A DNA stretch of 64,000 bases from Enterobacter asburiae (GCF_007035645.1 NZ_AP019632.1:1-64000), one strand, 5' to 3'. Shown: positions 11,617 through 24,600, numbered from the stretch's first letter. Numbers and translations: made by a program. Notes: generated from the letters alone by a model not told the origin.

Positions 11617-12045
11617 ATGCGTAACTATGATTTATCCCCTCTGCTGCGTCAGTGGATTGGTTTTGACAAACTGGCTAACGCCCTGCAAAGCACCACCGAG
11701 CAACAGACGTTTCCGCCGTACAACATCGAAAAGAGCGACGATAACCACTATCGCATTACCCTTGCGCTGGCTGGTTTCCGCCAGGACGATCTGGACATCC
11801 AGCTTGAAGGCACTCGCCTGACCGTGAAAGGCACGCCGGAAAAACAAGAGACCGAGACCAAATGGCTGCATCAGGGGCTGGTTAATCAGCCGTTCAGCCT
11901 GAGCTTTACCCTGGCAGACCATATGGAAGTGTCCGGCGCAACGTTTACCAACGGTCTGCTGCATATCGACCTGATACGCAACGTGCCGGAAGCCATCGCG
12001 CCGCAGCGTATCGCCATTAGCGAGCGGCCAGCGTTAAACAGTTAA
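11617..12045 (+). CDS. ibpB: small heat-shock chaperone IbpB
   Basis: IbpB works with IbpA in aggregate binding and hand-over to DnaK/ClpB. The 142-residue product has the same length as in E. coli and starts [20 protein letters not shown]. The alpha-crystallin domain runs from about residue 35 to 125 and the tail contains the I-x-I motif RIAI. The Shine-Dalgarno AAGGAG at 11604-11609 partly overlaps a short hairpin CTTC-TCA-GAAG, so thermal control of translation is possible here too. It is likely co-transcribed with ibpA; I found no second sigma-32 promoter in the gap. Confidence 0.97.
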   Translation: MRNYDLSPLLRQWIGFDKLANALQSTTEQQTFPPYNIEKSDDNHYRITLALAGFRQDDLDIQLEGTRLTVKGTPEKQETETKWLHQGLVNQPFSLSFTLADHMEVSGATFTNGLLHIDLIRNVPEAIAPQRIAISERPALNS

Positions 12046-12060
12046 CAAGCCCGCCGAACC

Positions 12061-12094
12061 TGTAGGTCGGGTAAGGCGCAGCCGCCACCCGACA
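12061..12094. repeat. REP palindromic element
   Basis: TGTAGGTCGGGTAAGGCGCA followed by GCCGCCACCCGACA is an enterobacterial REP unit. Related copies lie near 18534, 29024, 43163 and 50563, all between genes. Confidence 0.8.
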
Positions 12095-12113
12095 ATACTC
12101 ATAGACTGCACGA

Positions 12114-12138
12114 AGCCCTGCCCCGGCAGGGCTTTTTT
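12114..12138 (+). terminator. rho-independent terminator after ibpB
   Basis: A stem of about 7-8 bp (AGCCCTGC/GCAGGGCT) is followed by six T. It lies 68 bases after ibpB and ends the ibpAB transcript. Confidence 0.85.
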
Positions 12139-12217
12139 GTGCGCCATCGCCCATACAATCGCATCCGGCTCTGAGAGAATCCTTAGCATAACTAAGGTTA
12201 TGCACAGGAAGTGGATC

Positions 12218-13879
12218 ATGAGTGATATCGCGTTAACCGTAAGCGTGTTGGCCCTGGTCGCTGTTGTTGGCCTGTGGATAGGGAATATCAAAATCCGTGG
12301 CGTCGGGTTTGGGATAGGCGGGGTGCTGTTTGGCGGCATTTTTGTCGGGCACTTCGCCGACAAGCTCGGGCTGCTCCTCAGCGCCGAAATGCTCCACTTC
12401 ACTCAGGAGTTCGGCCTGATCCTCTTCGTTTATACCATCGGTATTCAGGTGGGACCGGGCTTTTTCGCCTCACTTCGGGTCTCCGGATTACGGCTCAACC
12501 TGTTTGCCCTCGGCATAGTGGTGATGGGCGGGCTGGTCACCGCAATTCTGCACAAAATCTTCGATATCCCGCTTCCCGTGGTGCTGGGCATTTTCTCCGG
12601 GGCGGTTACCAACACGCCTGCGCTCGGCGCCGGGCAGCAAATCCTGCGCGATTTGGGTATCGAACCCGGCATCGTCGACCAGATGGGGATGAGCTACGCC
12701 ATGGCCTACCCGTTTGGGATTTGCGGCATTCTGCTTTCCATGTGGCTGGTACGCGTCCTGTTTCGCATTAACGTTGACAAAGAGGCGAAGGACCACGAAA
12801 CCACGCTCACCAACGGCCATATGCCAATTAAAACCATCAACATTCGGGTCGATAACCCCAACCTGAACAATATGGCGATTCAGGACGTGCCGATCCTCAA
12901 CAGCGCCAATATCATCTGCTCCCGCCTCAAGCGTGACGATATGCTGATGGTGCCCGCGCCCGGCACCGTCATTCGGCAGGGCGATCTGCTGCACCTGGTC
13001 GGCCAGCCCGGAGATTTAAACAACGCGCGGCTGGTGATTGGCCAGGAAGTGGATACCTCGCTCTCAACCCGCGGCACCGATATGCGCGTGGAACGCGTTG
13101 TGGTGACTAACGAACACGTTCTTGGCAAGAAAATACGCGATCTGCAGGTAAAAGAGCGCTATGACGTGGTGATCTCTCGCCTTAACCGTGCGGGTGTTGA
13201 ACTGGTCGCCAGCCCGGAGGCCAGCCTGCAGTTCGGGGATATCCTCAACCTGGTCGGGCGCCCGTCGTCCATCGACGCCGTGGCGGATATGGTGGGTAAC
13301 GCCCAGCAAAAGCTGCAGCAGGTGCAGATGCTGCCGGTGTTTATCGGTATCGGGCTTGGCGTGCTGCTCGGTTCTATTCCTGTGTACGTGCCGGGCTTCC
13401 CGGTGGCGCTCAAGCTGGGCCTGGCGGGCGGGCCGCTGATTATGGCGCTGATCCTCGGGCGTATCGGCTGTATCGGCAAGCTCTACTGGTTTATGCCGCC
13501 GAGCGCCAACCTGGCGCTGCGCGAGCTGGGCATCGTGCTGTTCCTGGCGGTGGTCGGCCTGAAATCCGGCGGAGATTTTGTCGATACCCTGGTCAAGGGC
13601 GAAGGGATGAGCTGGGTTGGATACGGCATCTTTATCACGGCGATCCCGCTGCTGACGGTGGGAATACTGGCGCGTATGTTCGCCAAAATGAACTACCTGA
13701 CGCTGTGCGGGATGCTGGCGGGCTCCATGACCGATCCGCCCGCGCTGGCTTTTGCCAACAACCTGCACGCCACCAGCGGTGCGGCCGCGCTCTCCTATGC
13801 CACCGTCTATCCGCTGGTGATGTTCCTGCGCATCATCACCCCGCAGCTACTGGCGGTGCTGTTCTGGGGGATGAGCTAG
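12218..13879 (+). CDS. yidE: YidE, putative AAE-family transporter
   Basis: The 553-residue inner-membrane protein (same length as E. coli YidE) belongs to the aspartate:alanine exchanger family. Five or so membrane helices lie in residues 1-185. Two soluble RCK_C/TrkA_C-like domains (about 195-275 and 280-365, each with an [10 protein letters not shown] or [10 protein letters not shown] motif) precede further helices from about 370 to the end. The two membrane halves each carry a T(D/N)TPALA-like motif ([16 protein letters not shown]). The substrate is not known. ATG 12218 gives MSDIALTVS as in E. coli. Its last 33 bp overlap the convergent yidP gene. Confidence 0.94.
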   Translation: MSDIALTVSVLALVAVVGLWIGNIKIRGVGFGIGGVLFGGIFVGHFADKLGLLLSAEMLHFTQEFGLILFVYTIGIQVGPGFFASLRVSGLRLNLFALGIVVMGGLVTAILHKIFDIPLPVVLGIFSGAVTNTPALGAGQQILRDLGIEPGIVDQMGMSYAMAYPFGICGILLSMWLVRVLFRINVDKEAKDHETTLTNGHMPIKTINIRVDNPNLNNMAIQDVPILNSANIICSRLKRDDMLMVPAPGTVIRQGDLLHLVGQPGDLNNARLVIGQEVDTSLSTRGTDMRVERVVVTNEHVLGKKIRDLQVKERYDVVISRLNRAGVELVASPEASLQFGDILNLVGRPSSIDAVADMVGNAQQKLQQVQMLPVFIGIGLGVLLGSIPVYVPGFPVALKLGLAGGPLIMALILGRIGCIGKLYWFMPPSANLALRELGIVLFLAVVGLKSGGDFVDTLVKGEGMSWVGYGIFITAIPLLTVGILARMFAKMNYLTLCGMLAGSMTDPPALAFANNLHATSGAAALSYATVYPLVMFLRIITPQLLAVLFWGMS

Positions 13880-14593
13880 CAGGTCGTCCGGGTGGATGCG
13901 CCGCAGATGGTAGTCCACCTGGTAATCGCTGGTATTTCGGAACATCACGGAATAATTGAGGAACTCGCCGCTGTCGCTGTAGGAAAGAGACGTAATGCGC
14001 AGCAGCGGCGTCTGTTCCGGCAGGTTCATATAACCGGCCAGCGTTTTATCTGCCAGCACCGGCGTCAGGCTCTCGTAGTTGCCGCTGATGGTGATCCCGC
14101 ACTCCTTCTCGATGTAATCAAACTTAGACCCCTCAAGATGCGCCAGCGACAGATTGCGGAACAGCTTCACCGGCATAAAGCTGTCCTCCAGCATCAGCGG
14201 CTTCCCGTCCACGTAGCGCACCCGCCGGGAAAAGTAGATCCGTTCATCCACCTGAATCCGCAGCTGGCTGGCGATGGCGGGCGGGGCGGGCATCACTTCA
14301 AACTGTAAGACCTTACTCTGCACCTCTTTTCCCTGTTGACGCAGCACCTCCACCAGCCCGGTCAGGTTGGTGGTTTCGTGGTGAACGTCTTTGCGTGAGA
14401 CAAAGGTTCCGCTGCCGTGTCGACGCTCAACCAGCCCCCAGCTCACCAGCAGATCCAGCGCCTTGCGGATGGTCATTCGCGCCACGCCGAACTCCTGCGC
14501 CAGCGCTTTTTCGCCGGGCAGCGGGCTGCCGACGTTGTAGTCCGACGAATTCAGCCGCAGCCGCAATCTGTCAGCAATAGATTTGTAGATCAC
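13847..14593 (-). CDS. yidP: YidP/AglR, GntR-family repressor of the alpha-glucoside operon
   Basis: The 248-residue regulator has a GntR winged helix (residues 1-70, [43 protein letters not shown]) and a UTRA/HutC ligand-binding domain (about 95-235). It is divergent from the aglA-aglB operon, as the regulator is in Klebsiella, so it most likely represses that operon and is relieved by a phosphorylated alpha-glucoside. Its 3' end overlaps yidE by 33 bp on the opposite strand. Confidence 0.88.
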   Translation of the reverse strand: MIYKSIADRLRLRLNSSDYNVGSPLPGEKALAQEFGVARMTIRKALDLLVSWGLVERRHGSGTFVSRKDVHHETTNLTGLVEVLRQQGKEVQSKVLQFEVMPAPPAIASQLRIQVDERIYFSRRVRYVDGKPLMLEDSFMPVKLFRNLSLAHLEGSKFDYIEKECGITISGNYESLTPVLADKTLAGYMNLPEQTPLLRITSLSYSDSGEFLNYSVMFRNTSDYQVDYHLRRIHPDDLLAHPPEQHRQ

Positions 14594-14594
14594 C

Positions 14595-14709
14595 AGTAGA
14601 CCTCTCTGCCGTTATCAGGGCGTGGATTGCGTTCTGACATGTCCATATTTACCGCAAAAAGTAGACCTGATTGGTCAAAATAAAACCATGAATGCGATCA
14701 CGAATCGCA
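14595..14709. promoter_or_regulatory. yidP-aglA divergent control region
   Basis: The 9-mer AGTAGACCT occurs twice in the same orientation (14595-14603 and 14660-14668), and TGCGAT-N5-ATCGCA at 14693-14709 is a perfect inverted repeat. These are candidate operator sites for YidP or a global regulator. The rest of the 221-bp gap shows no other clear signal. Confidence 0.45.
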
Positions 14710-14814
14710 GCGGCACGCCATGTTCGCGCATCAGTAACTTCTTATGCTCACCTCAGGCCAGCAAAAAACCATAAAGGCCTCTACCCCTACAGGTTGTTTC
14801 ATGAGGATTTAAAA

Positions 14815-17756
<2,942 letters not shown>

Positions 17757-17763
17757 TCGTCCT

Positions 17764-17795
17764 GACCGGCATCGCCCGATGCCGGTCTCCTTGTC
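17764..17795 (+). terminator. probable terminator of the aglAB operon
   Basis: A strong inverted repeat (GACCGGCAT/ATGCCGGTC around a small C-rich loop) is followed by a broken T-rich stretch, TCTCCTTGTCCTTGT. It lies seven bases after aglB. Confidence 0.6.
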
Positions 17796-17848
17796 CTTGT
17801 CGATTTACGCTATGCTGAAGCCTGCCTGGAGCACGACAAGGAACCTTC

Positions 17849-18196
17849 ATGAAAATTTCCCGCCTCGGCGAAGCGCCGGACTACCGCTTCTCTCTGGCCA
17901 ATGAACGCACTTTTTTAGCGTGGATCCGCACCGCGCTGGGCTTTCTTGCCGCAGGGGTCGGTCTCGATCAGCTCGCGCCGGATTTCGCCACGCCGCTGAT
18001 TCGCGAAGTGCTGGCGCTGCTGCTGTGCTTGTTTGCGGGCGTGCTGGCGATTTACGGCTACCTGCGCTGGCTGCGCAATGAGAAGGCGATGCGTCTGAAG
18101 CAGGATCTGCCATATACGCGCGGGCTGCTGATTATCAGCACGATTCTGCTGACGGTGGCGGGCGTGCTGATGGTGCTGGTGTTCTATGGCGGATAG
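17849..18196 (+). CDS. yidH: YidH, DUF202 inner-membrane protein
   Basis: The 115-residue membrane protein has the DUF202 signature near the N-terminus (RFSLANERTFLAWIRTALGFLAAG) and three predicted membrane helices (about 28-45, 52-72 and 92-113). The family is found in bacteria and in yeast Vtc subunits; its role is unknown. AAGGAA at 17839-17844 precedes the ATG. The end overlaps yidG by 11 bases, so the two are co-expressed. Confidence 0.9.
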   Translation: MKISRLGEAPDYRFSLANERTFLAWIRTALGFLAAGVGLDQLAPDFATPLIREVLALLLCLFAGVLAIYGYLRWLRNEKAMRLKQDLPYTRGLLIISTILLTVAGVLMVLVFYGG

Positions 18197-18533
18197 CCGC
18201 AAAGCGCGGCGCGAGGCGGACCCCGGCCTGCAGCCGGAGCGGACGTCACTCGCCTGGCTGCGCACGCTGCTGGGGTATGGCGCGCTGATTGCCCTGGCGA
18301 TTAAGCACAACTGGCACCGCGCGGGGGTGCCATTCTGGATTTCTATTGTTGTGCTGGCGCTGGTGGCGATCGTTTTATGGCGCTATACCCGCAGCCGTAA
18401 CCTGATGGACGTGGCGCAGAACGATTTTGTACAGCCGAAAGCGGTGCGGGATAAGTTCCTGATCGCGCTCGCTGTTCTCTCCCTGTCGCTGCTGTTTGCG
18501 ATAACCCATATTCAGCAAATTTTGAGCCTGTAA
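18186..18533 (+). CDS. yidG: YidG, DUF202 inner-membrane protein
   Basis: A paralogue of YidH of 115 residues. It has the same LQPERTSLAWLRTLLGYGAL motif and three helices (about 20-40, 46-66 and 88-112). The ATG lies inside the end of yidH. It probably forms a complex with YidH. The function is unknown. A REP element follows at once. Confidence 0.9.
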   Translation: MADSRKARREADPGLQPERTSLAWLRTLLGYGALIALAIKHNWHRAGVPFWISIVVLALVAIVLWRYTRSRNLMDVAQNDFVQPKAVRDKFLIALAVLSLSLLFAITHIQQILSL

Positions 18534-18565
18534 GCCCGGTGGCGGCTGCGCCTTACCGGGCCTAC
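18534..18565. repeat. REP palindromic element
   Basis: GCCCGGTGGCGGCTGCGCCT followed by TACCGGGCCTAC is the inverted form of the REP unit seen near 43163. It starts one base after the yidG stop and ends three bases before the dsdA stop, between convergent genes. Confidence 0.8.
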
Positions 18566-18567
18566 GA

Positions 18568-19854
18568 TTAACGGCCTTTTGCTAAATACTTCGCCATCTC
18601 GTCTTCCGGCACCATTCCGCCGCCGGTCGCCCACACCAGGTGGGTAACGTTGGTATGCGAATGAACGCGCACCGGCCCGGCCATGCCCGCGAGCGCGGAC
18701 GGTTCGAGGCGGATCCCTTCCTCCTGCGCGAGCCAACCGAGCATGTCGTACATGCTCTGGTCGGAAAGGGTGTAGAACCCGTCGAGCAGGCGCTCCATCG
18801 CGCGGCCCACGAAGCCGGAGGCGCGTCCTACCGCCAGCCCGTCCGCCGCCGTCACGTTATCAATGCCCAGATCCTGCACCGCGATCTCATCGTGCAGGCC
18901 GGTGTAGACGCCAAGCAGCATGCACGGGGAGTGCGTTGGCTCCGCGAAGAAGCAGTGGACGTTATCGCCAAAGGCCAGCTTCAGGCCAAATGCTACGCCG
19001 CCGGGGCCGCCGCCGACGCCGCACGGCAGGTAAACGTACAGAGGATGGTCCGCATCCACCACGCGGCCCTGTTCGGCAAATTGCGCCTTCAGCCGCTCGC
19101 CTGCAACGGCGTAGCCCAGGAAAAGGGTGCGGGAGTTTTCATCGTCAATGAAGAAACAGTTCGGATCGCTTTCCGCCGCTTTTCGTCCCTGCTCCACCGC
19201 CACGCCGTAATCCTGCTCATATTCCACGACGATGACGCCGTGGCTGCGCAGTTTGGCTTTCTTCCACTCGCGGGCGTCGGCGGACATATGCACCGTCACC
19301 TTAAAGCCGATGCGGGCGCTCATAATGCCGATGGACATCCCGAGGTTGCCGGTTGAGCCTACCGCAATGCTGTACTGGCTGAAGAAGTCCTTAAAGCGTG
19401 GCTCCAGCAGAATGCTGTAGTCGTCGTCGATACTCAGCAACCCGGCTTCCAGCGCCAGTTTTTCCGCATGGGTCAGCACTTCATAGATGCCGCCGCGCGC
19501 TTTAATCGAGCCGGAAATCGGCAGATGGCTGTCTTTTTTCAGCAGCAGCGTGCCGGGAATAGGCTTACCAGTTTCTCTCTCCAGCCGCTTTTGCATCGCC
19601 GGGATGGCAACCAGTTCGGATTCGATAATCCCGCCCGTTGCCGCCGTTTCCGGGAAGGCTTTCGCCAGATACGGCGCGAAGCGGTTGAGGCGCGCGTGCG
19701 CGTCGTCCACGTCGTCTTTGGTCAGCCCGACGTACGGCAACCCTTCTGCAAGCGTCGTGGTGCGCGGGTTAAGCCAGGTGGTTTCTTTCAGTGCGATCAG
19801 ATCCTCAACCAGAGGAAACTGTGCGGTTAAAGTAGTGATAGTTGCGTTTTCCAT
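18568..19854 (-). CDS. dsdA: D-serine dehydratase
   Basis: This cytosolic PLP enzyme converts D-serine to pyruvate and ammonia, which detoxifies D-serine and lets it serve as a nutrient. The 428-residue product is highly similar to E. coli DsdA (442). The PLP lysine is K118 in SGSIKARGG, the phosphate-binding loop is GSTGNLGMS, and [10 protein letters not shown] is present. It is 14 residues shorter in one place: after MAGPVRV the segment before [10 protein letters not shown] is much reduced, away from the active site. The gene is second in dsdXA, 17 bases after dsdX. Confidence 0.95.
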   Translation of the reverse strand: MENATITTLTAQFPLVEDLIALKETTWLNPRTTTLAEGLPYVGLTKDDVDDAHARLNRFAPYLAKAFPETAATGGIIESELVAIPAMQKRLERETGKPIPGTLLLKKDSHLPISGSIKARGGIYEVLTHAEKLALEAGLLSIDDDYSILLEPRFKDFFSQYSIAVGSTGNLGMSIGIMSARIGFKVTVHMSADAREWKKAKLRSHGVIVVEYEQDYGVAVEQGRKAAESDPNCFFIDDENSRTLFLGYAVAGERLKAQFAEQGRVVDADHPLYVYLPCGVGGGPGGVAFGLKLAFGDNVHCFFAEPTHSPCMLLGVYTGLHDEIAVQDLGIDNVTAADGLAVGRASGFVGRAMERLLDGFYTLSDQSMYDMLGWLAQEEGIRLEPSALAGMAGPVRVHSHTNVTHLVWATGGGMVPEDEMAKYLAKGR

Positions 19855-19871
19855 AATACGTCTCTTCGCGC

Positions 19872-21209
19872 TCAGATAATGAAGGAAAGCAGGAATGTGC
19901 CGCCAAGTGCAAGCACCGAGGCGATAAACGTCGCCGTCGTATAGTATTTGAAGGTCTCATTCAGGGTCGCGCCGCAGTATTGCTTCACCAGCCAGAAGAG
20001 GGAATCGGTCACGATCGTGCAGCCAATGGCGCCGGAACCGATGGCAATGGTGATGATCTCCGGGCTCACGTTCGGATAGAGCGGCAGCATCGGCGCGACT
20101 ATCGCCGTCGCGCCCATCATCGCCACCGTCGCGGAGCCGACGGCGGCATGCAGCACTAGCGCCACCAGCCAGGCGAGCAGGATAGGGTGCATGTGCAGGT
20201 TCGAGAGAATATGCGCCAGCGAGTCCGCCAGCCCGCTGGTTTTCAGGATGGCGTTAAACGCGCCGCCCGCGCCGATAATCAGCAAAATGTTAGCGATAGA
20301 GCCGAAGCCGTGCTCGGTGTGCGTCAGCATCGTGCCCATGCCCATATGCTGGCGTATCCCCAGCAGGTAGTAGGCGACAAACACGGCGATAAACATGGCG
20401 GTGATCGGGTTGCCGATAAACTCCAGCAGCGTATACAGCGTGCCTTCTTTTGCCATATTCAGCTCGGCAATGGTTTTCACCAGCATCAGGGCAATCGGCA
20501 GCAGCACCGTGAACAGCGTGGCGCCCAGCGACGGCAGGGTGTGCTCTTCCCGCACCTTCAGGTCTGAAAATTCCGCCGGAACCGGTTTAAACGGCAGACG
20601 GTTGCCGAGCAGTTTCAGGAACAGCGGGCCGCCGACCAGCGAGGCCATCAGGCCTACCATCAAACCGTAGACAATGACCGTTCCGACGTCCGCGCCTAAT
20701 TTATTGGTCACAAACAGCGCGGCCGGATGCGGCGGCACCACGCAGTGCACCGCCATCAGCGCGGTACAGAGCGGAATGGCCAGCTTGAGCAGCGACGTGT
20801 TGGTCTTTTTGGCGATCGAAAACGCCAGCGGGATCAGCAGTACCACACCCACTTCCACGAACAGCGTGATCCCGCAGATAAGACCCACCAGCACCATAAT
20901 CACGTCCGCCGACAGCCAGCGGCAGCGCTGCAGTGCGATCCCGATGCGCTCGGCCGCGCCGGAGACTTCCATCATTTTGCCGAGAATGGTGCCCAGACCA
21001 ATCACCGCCGCCAGGAAGCCCAGCGTACCGCCAATTCCGCTCTCAATGGCATTCACCATATCCAGCGGGCTCATCCCCATCATCGCGCCGACGAAAAAGC
21101 TCGCCAGCAGCAGCGCGAGGAACGGGTGAAACTTCAGCTTAACGATGGTTAAAACAATCAACACAATGCTGACCAGCAGCGTTGCCACAACCCAGACCTG
21201 AGATCCCAT
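19872..21209 (-). CDS. dsdX: D-serine permease DsdX (GntP family)
   Basis: This 445-residue inner-membrane transporter of the gluconate:H+ symporter family imports D-serine. It has about 12 to 14 hydrophobic helices along its length and the family's GxG-rich segments ([34 protein letters not shown]). The length equals that of E. coli. It starts with ATG after AGGTGAG and forms an operon with dsdA. It is divergent from its activator dsdC. Confidence 0.95.
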   Translation of the reverse strand: MGSQVWVVATLLVSIVLIVLTIVKLKFHPFLALLLASFFVGAMMGMSPLDMVNAIESGIGGTLGFLAAVIGLGTILGKMMEVSGAAERIGIALQRCRWLSADVIMVLVGLICGITLFVEVGVVLLIPLAFSIAKKTNTSLLKLAIPLCTALMAVHCVVPPHPAALFVTNKLGADVGTVIVYGLMVGLMASLVGGPLFLKLLGNRLPFKPVPAEFSDLKVREEHTLPSLGATLFTVLLPIALMLVKTIAELNMAKEGTLYTLLEFIGNPITAMFIAVFVAYYLLGIRQHMGMGTMLTHTEHGFGSIANILLIIGAGGAFNAILKTSGLADSLAHILSNLHMHPILLAWLVALVLHAAVGSATVAMMGATAIVAPMLPLYPNVSPEIITIAIGSGAIGCTIVTDSLFWLVKQYCGATLNETFKYYTTATFIASVLALGGTFLLSFII

Positions 21210-21413
21210 ATCTCACCTCACCCTTATGTCATCTGTGGGTATTGGACGAAAAAACGGCGTGGGCTGACAAACGATATAAATTGGCGTTCAGGTGAGCCAG
21301 ATTGGATCAACTGAGTGACTGCGGTCTAAAAAGTGCACTTAATTCGTATTAGGTTCACATAAATTCACCCTTGAGCGGTATGCTGAGCGCAGAAAACCCG
21401 CGTGAGAATTGTG
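21210..21413. promoter_or_regulatory. dsdX-dsdC divergent promoter region
   Basis: The 204-bp gap must hold the DsdC-activated dsdXA promoter and the dsdC promoter. Its dsdC-proximal part is AT-rich. I could not place DsdC or CRP boxes with confidence. Confidence 0.4.
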
Positions 21414-22340
21414 ATGACCGATGCGAATGAAGCCAGAAACCGGCTGTTAAACGGCTGGCAGCTGTCGAAAATGTACACCTTTGAAGTGGCCGCCCGGCAT
21501 GAGTCCTTCGCCCTGGCGGCGGAGGAGCTGTCGCTCAGCCCAAGTGCGGTGAGCCACCGCATCAACCTGCTGGAAGAGGAGCTGGGTATTCAGCTGTTCG
21601 TCCGCTCGCACCGTAAAGTTGAGCTGACGCAGGAGGGAAAGCGCGTTTACTGGACGCTTAAGTCGTCCCTCGACACCCTGAATCAGGAGATCCTGGACAT
21701 CAAAAACCAGGCGCTGTCCGGCACGCTGACGGTCTACTCCCGGCCGTCGATCGCCCAGTGCTGGCTGGTGCCCATGCTGGGGGACTTTACCCGCCGCTAT
21801 CCGTCAATTTCACTCACCATCCTGACCGGCAATGATTACGTTAATATGCAGCGAACGGGCGTCGATCTGGCGCTCTATTTCGACGATACGCCGCCAAACC
21901 ACCTCTCTCATCACTTCCTGATGGACGAGGCGATTTTGCCCGTCTGCTCGCCGCAATATGCCCGCGAGCATGAGCTGCTGAAAAACCCCGATAACCTCAG
22001 CCACTGCACGCTGCTGCACGACCGTCAGGCCTGGAGCAACGATTCCGGTACGGATGAGTGGCTGAGCTGGGCGCAACATTTTGCGGTGAATATGCCGCCA
22101 TCGTCGGGTATTGGTTTCGATCGTTCCGATTTAGCGATTATTGCGGCCATCAACCACGTCGGCGTCGCGATGGGCAGAAAGCGGCTGGTGCAGAAACGGC
22201 TCGAACGGGGCGAGCTTATCGCCCCGTTTGGTGAAAAGACCCTGAAATGCCATCAGCACTACTATATCTCGACGCTCTCTGGCCGACAGTGGCCGAAAAT
22301 AGACGCCTTTATCGGCTGGCTGAGAGAACTGGCAGGTTGA
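21414..22340 (+). CDS. dsdC: DsdC, LysR-type activator of dsdXA
   Basis: DsdC activates dsdXA in response to D-serine. The 308-residue protein has an N-terminal winged helix (RHESFALAAEELSLSPSAVSHRINLLEEELGIQLFVRSHRK, residues 25-65) and an effector domain (about 95-300), strongly matching E. coli DsdC. ATG 21414 gives MTDANEARNRLLNGWQLSKM, which lines up exactly with the E. coli start; in-frame GTGs at 21402 and 21411 are less likely. Confidence 0.94.
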   Translation: MTDANEARNRLLNGWQLSKMYTFEVAARHESFALAAEELSLSPSAVSHRINLLEEELGIQLFVRSHRKVELTQEGKRVYWTLKSSLDTLNQEILDIKNQALSGTLTVYSRPSIAQCWLVPMLGDFTRRYPSISLTILTGNDYVNMQRTGVDLALYFDDTPPNHLSHHFLMDEAILPVCSPQYAREHELLKNPDNLSHCTLLHDRQAWSNDSGTDEWLSWAQHFAVNMPPSSGIGFDRSDLAIIAAINHVGVAMGRKRLVQKRLERGELIAPFGEKTLKCHQHYYISTLSGRQWPKIDAFIGWLRELAG

Positions 22341-22424
22341 AGAATTATTACGCTTTCGCTCTACACGAAATGTGAAAAAGCGTGCTAAATACAGGTAATG
22401 CTTTCGATTTATCCAGGGTAAACC

Positions 22425-23513
22425 GTGTTAAAGCCTTTTATTGCCTGTGCATTACTGATCTCTTCCGGCTGGGCGATTGCCGCTGAGCCGCCGCTGACGG
22501 CTGCCCGTTATGCGCAGCAGCTGGGCGTCGGGATGGATGTGGACTGGGCACGCACCGAGCGCGGCATACGCGAATTCGACCCGCTGGTGGTGCGCGATTT
22601 TCGTGCAAAAGGCATTACCCACGTGCGCATTCGCGTCGCCGATGAGCCGACGGAAGCGCGGCTAATTCACCTGCGCAAGCTGGTGGAAGCCTGCGAACAG
22701 TATGGCGTGATCCCGATTATCGCTTATCAGGCTGATGAATATAAAAACGACCCGAAAGCCGATAACGAGAAAGAGACGATTAACTGGTGGATTGCCGTGG
22801 CGCACTATTTCGGTCAGAGCTATCCGCTGCTGGGTTTTGATCTCATTTATGAGCCCGCCGACAAGCTTAACCACAACCTCGCGTCGCTAAACCGCGTGTA
22901 TGAAAAAACCATTAAAGCTATCCACGACATGGACCCGCAGCGCATGATCTTTATTGCGCCACGCCTGCGCGCCGCGCCGGAGGATTTATCCAGCCTGAAG
23001 CTGCCCGCGCACAGCCAAAACTACCTGCTGGCGGAGTGGCATATTTTCCCGTGGGGGCCGCTGAAAAATAGCGGTAAATATCCGTGGACGTCCGGCACGG
23101 CGGCGGAGAAAGCGGCTATCCATAATCGCATCACTACCGCGCTGCGCTGGCAGCAAAAAACCGGGCACGTGAGCTGGGTCGGGGGCTGGGGCGTGGGAGA
23201 GTCAAACCACCTTACGCCAACTGCTTCGCAAATGGCGTTCTCCACTTTTATGGCGTGCGAGCTGCAAAAGGCGAAAATCCCGTATGCGCTGAACGCAGAT
23301 TTCCAGTTTTACGATGGGGAAGAGGGGGCCTGGCGGCCCGCGCCAGAGCCGTTACTGCAGGCGATGATTGCGCCCGTCTGTGAAAAGCCCGGCGAGAAGC
23401 CGGGCCATCATGCGGTTAAACCGGCTGCTCGTGATGCGGAACACGCGACGCCAGCGGCAGCCAGCACAGTAAAATCAGCAGCCCCATCAGCGTCATCAGC
23501 AGGCCCAAACTAG
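22425..23513 (+). CDS. secreted glycoside hydrolase-like protein (GH5, cellulase fold)
   Basis: The 362-residue protein has a signal peptide (about residues 1-20, ending AIAA) and a GH5-like TIM-barrel. Likely catalytic residues are E143 in DLIYEPADK (acid/base) and E259 in GWGVGESNH (nucleophile). The usual Asn before the first Glu is Tyr142, which is unusual. The GTG start follows AGGGT. The last 30 or so residues are low-complexity Ala/Pro/Ser and lie antisense to the 3' end of emrD (98-bp overlap), so that tail may be a read-on extension. A glucanase role is likely; the substrate is unknown. Confidence 0.75.
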   Translation: MLKPFIACALLISSGWAIAAEPPLTAARYAQQLGVGMDVDWARTERGIREFDPLVVRDFRAKGITHVRIRVADEPTEARLIHLRKLVEACEQYGVIPIIAYQADEYKNDPKADNEKETINWWIAVAHYFGQSYPLLGFDLIYEPADKLNHNLASLNRVYEKTIKAIHDMDPQRMIFIAPRLRAAPEDLSSLKLPAHSQNYLLAEWHIFPWGPLKNSGKYPWTSGTAAEKAAIHNRITTALRWQQKTGHVSWVGGWGVGESNHLTPTASQMAFSTFMACELQKAKIPYALNADFQFYDGEEGAWRPAPEPLLQAMIAPVCEKPGEKPGHHAVKPAARDAEHATPAAASTVKSAAPSASSAGPN

Positions 23514-24600
23514 CCTGCCCGGTCTGCGGCATCATCGCCGAGAGCCAGGCCAGCGCGCCGGAGCCGATATTCTGCAAACCGCCTACCAGCGCGCCAGCCG
23601 TGCCTGCGAGAAACGGGAACGGCTCCATCGCGCCGCTGGTCGCTAGCGGGAACAGCATCCCCGCGCCGAAGAAGAACAGCGCTGCCGGGATGAGCAGCGT
23701 CCAGACCGTCATCACGCCAAACAGCCCCGGTATCCACATCATCAGACCCGCCAGCAGACAGCTGATCACCGACTGCCACATCAGGGTGGAGAAGCGTTTA
23801 TTTGGGCGTCCGGCAAACCACGCGCCGAAGAACGCCGCCGGGATCGGCAGAATAAACAGAATACTCACGACCATGCTGCTCAGGCCCAGACCCGCGCCCA
23901 GCAGCACGCCGGAACAGGCTTCAAACACCGCAATGCCCGCCAGGCCGCCGATCAGCATCAGCAGGTAGCAGGTAAACGACCCGTTGCCGAACAGCGTTTT
24001 ATAGCTGGTGATAAGCTTCGTGCGCGGCGCGTCCTGCGGGCGCGTTTCCGGCATCCAGCGCGCCATGCTGAAGGTGACAATGACGCACAGCACCAGCAGG
24101 AAGGCGTAGCAGGCGCGCCAGGACCACATTGTGTCCAGCAGGCCGCCAATCAGCGGGGCGAGAAGCGGGCTGACCAGAATACCCATATTCAACAAGCTGT
24201 TGGCATGACGGAGCTGGGTGCCCTGATACATATCGCGCGGTAAGGTTCGCGCCATCACCCCACCGACGCCGGTTCCGACGCCCTGCAGGGCGCTGGCGGC
24301 AATCAGTACGGTCAGGCTGTGCGTGGTAATGGCAATCACCGTCGCCACCATGAAAATGCTCATGCCCACCAGGATCACCGGGCGACGCCCGATTCGGTCA
24401 GACAGCGGGCCGTAGAAGAGCTGCGAAACGCCATAGGTCAGCAGGTAGGCTGCCATCACGCTCTGCACCGCGCCCTCGCGGACGTTCAATTCCTTTGCCA
24501 TGTCGGCAATCGCCGGAATGTAGATGGTTTGCGCCATCTGACCGACGGCCACCAGTAACACCAGCATCAACAATAAGTTAACGTTCCTTTGTTTTTTCAT
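23416..24600 (-). CDS. emrD: multidrug efflux MFS transporter EmrD
   Basis: EmrD is a 12-helix major-facilitator drug:H+ antiporter of the DHA1 family that expels uncouplers and amphipathic drugs. The 394-residue product has the same length as in E. coli and starts MKKQRNVNLLLMLVLLVAVGQ. Motif A is GPLSDRIGRRPVILVG between helices 2 and 3. A longer in-frame extension upstream has no ribosome-binding site and lacks similarity, so ATG at 24600 is chosen. Its C-terminal codons overlap the GH5-like gene on the other strand. Confidence 0.95.
   Translation of the reverse strand: MKKQRNVNLLLMLVLLVAVGQMAQTIYIPAIADMAKELNVREGAVQSVMAAYLLTYGVSQLFYGPLSDRIGRRPVILVGMSIFMVATVIAITTHSLTVLIAASALQGVGTGVGGVMARTLPRDMYQGTQLRHANSLLNMGILVSPLLAPLIGGLLDTMWSWRACYAFLLVLCVIVTFSMARWMPETRPQDAPRTKLITSYKTLFGNGSFTCYLLMLIGGLAGIAVFEACSGVLLGAGLGLSSMVVSILFILPIPAAFFGAWFAGRPNKRFSTLMWQSVISCLLAGLMMWIPGLFGVMTVWTLLIPAALFFFGAGMLFPLATSGAMEPFPFLAGTAGALVGGLQNIGSGALAWLSAMMPQTGQASLGLLMTLMGLLILLCWLPLASRVPHHEQPV

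Noticed and set aside
21330..21370. CRP site before dsdC
   Set aside because: Only the TCACA half is present; the left half does not fit.
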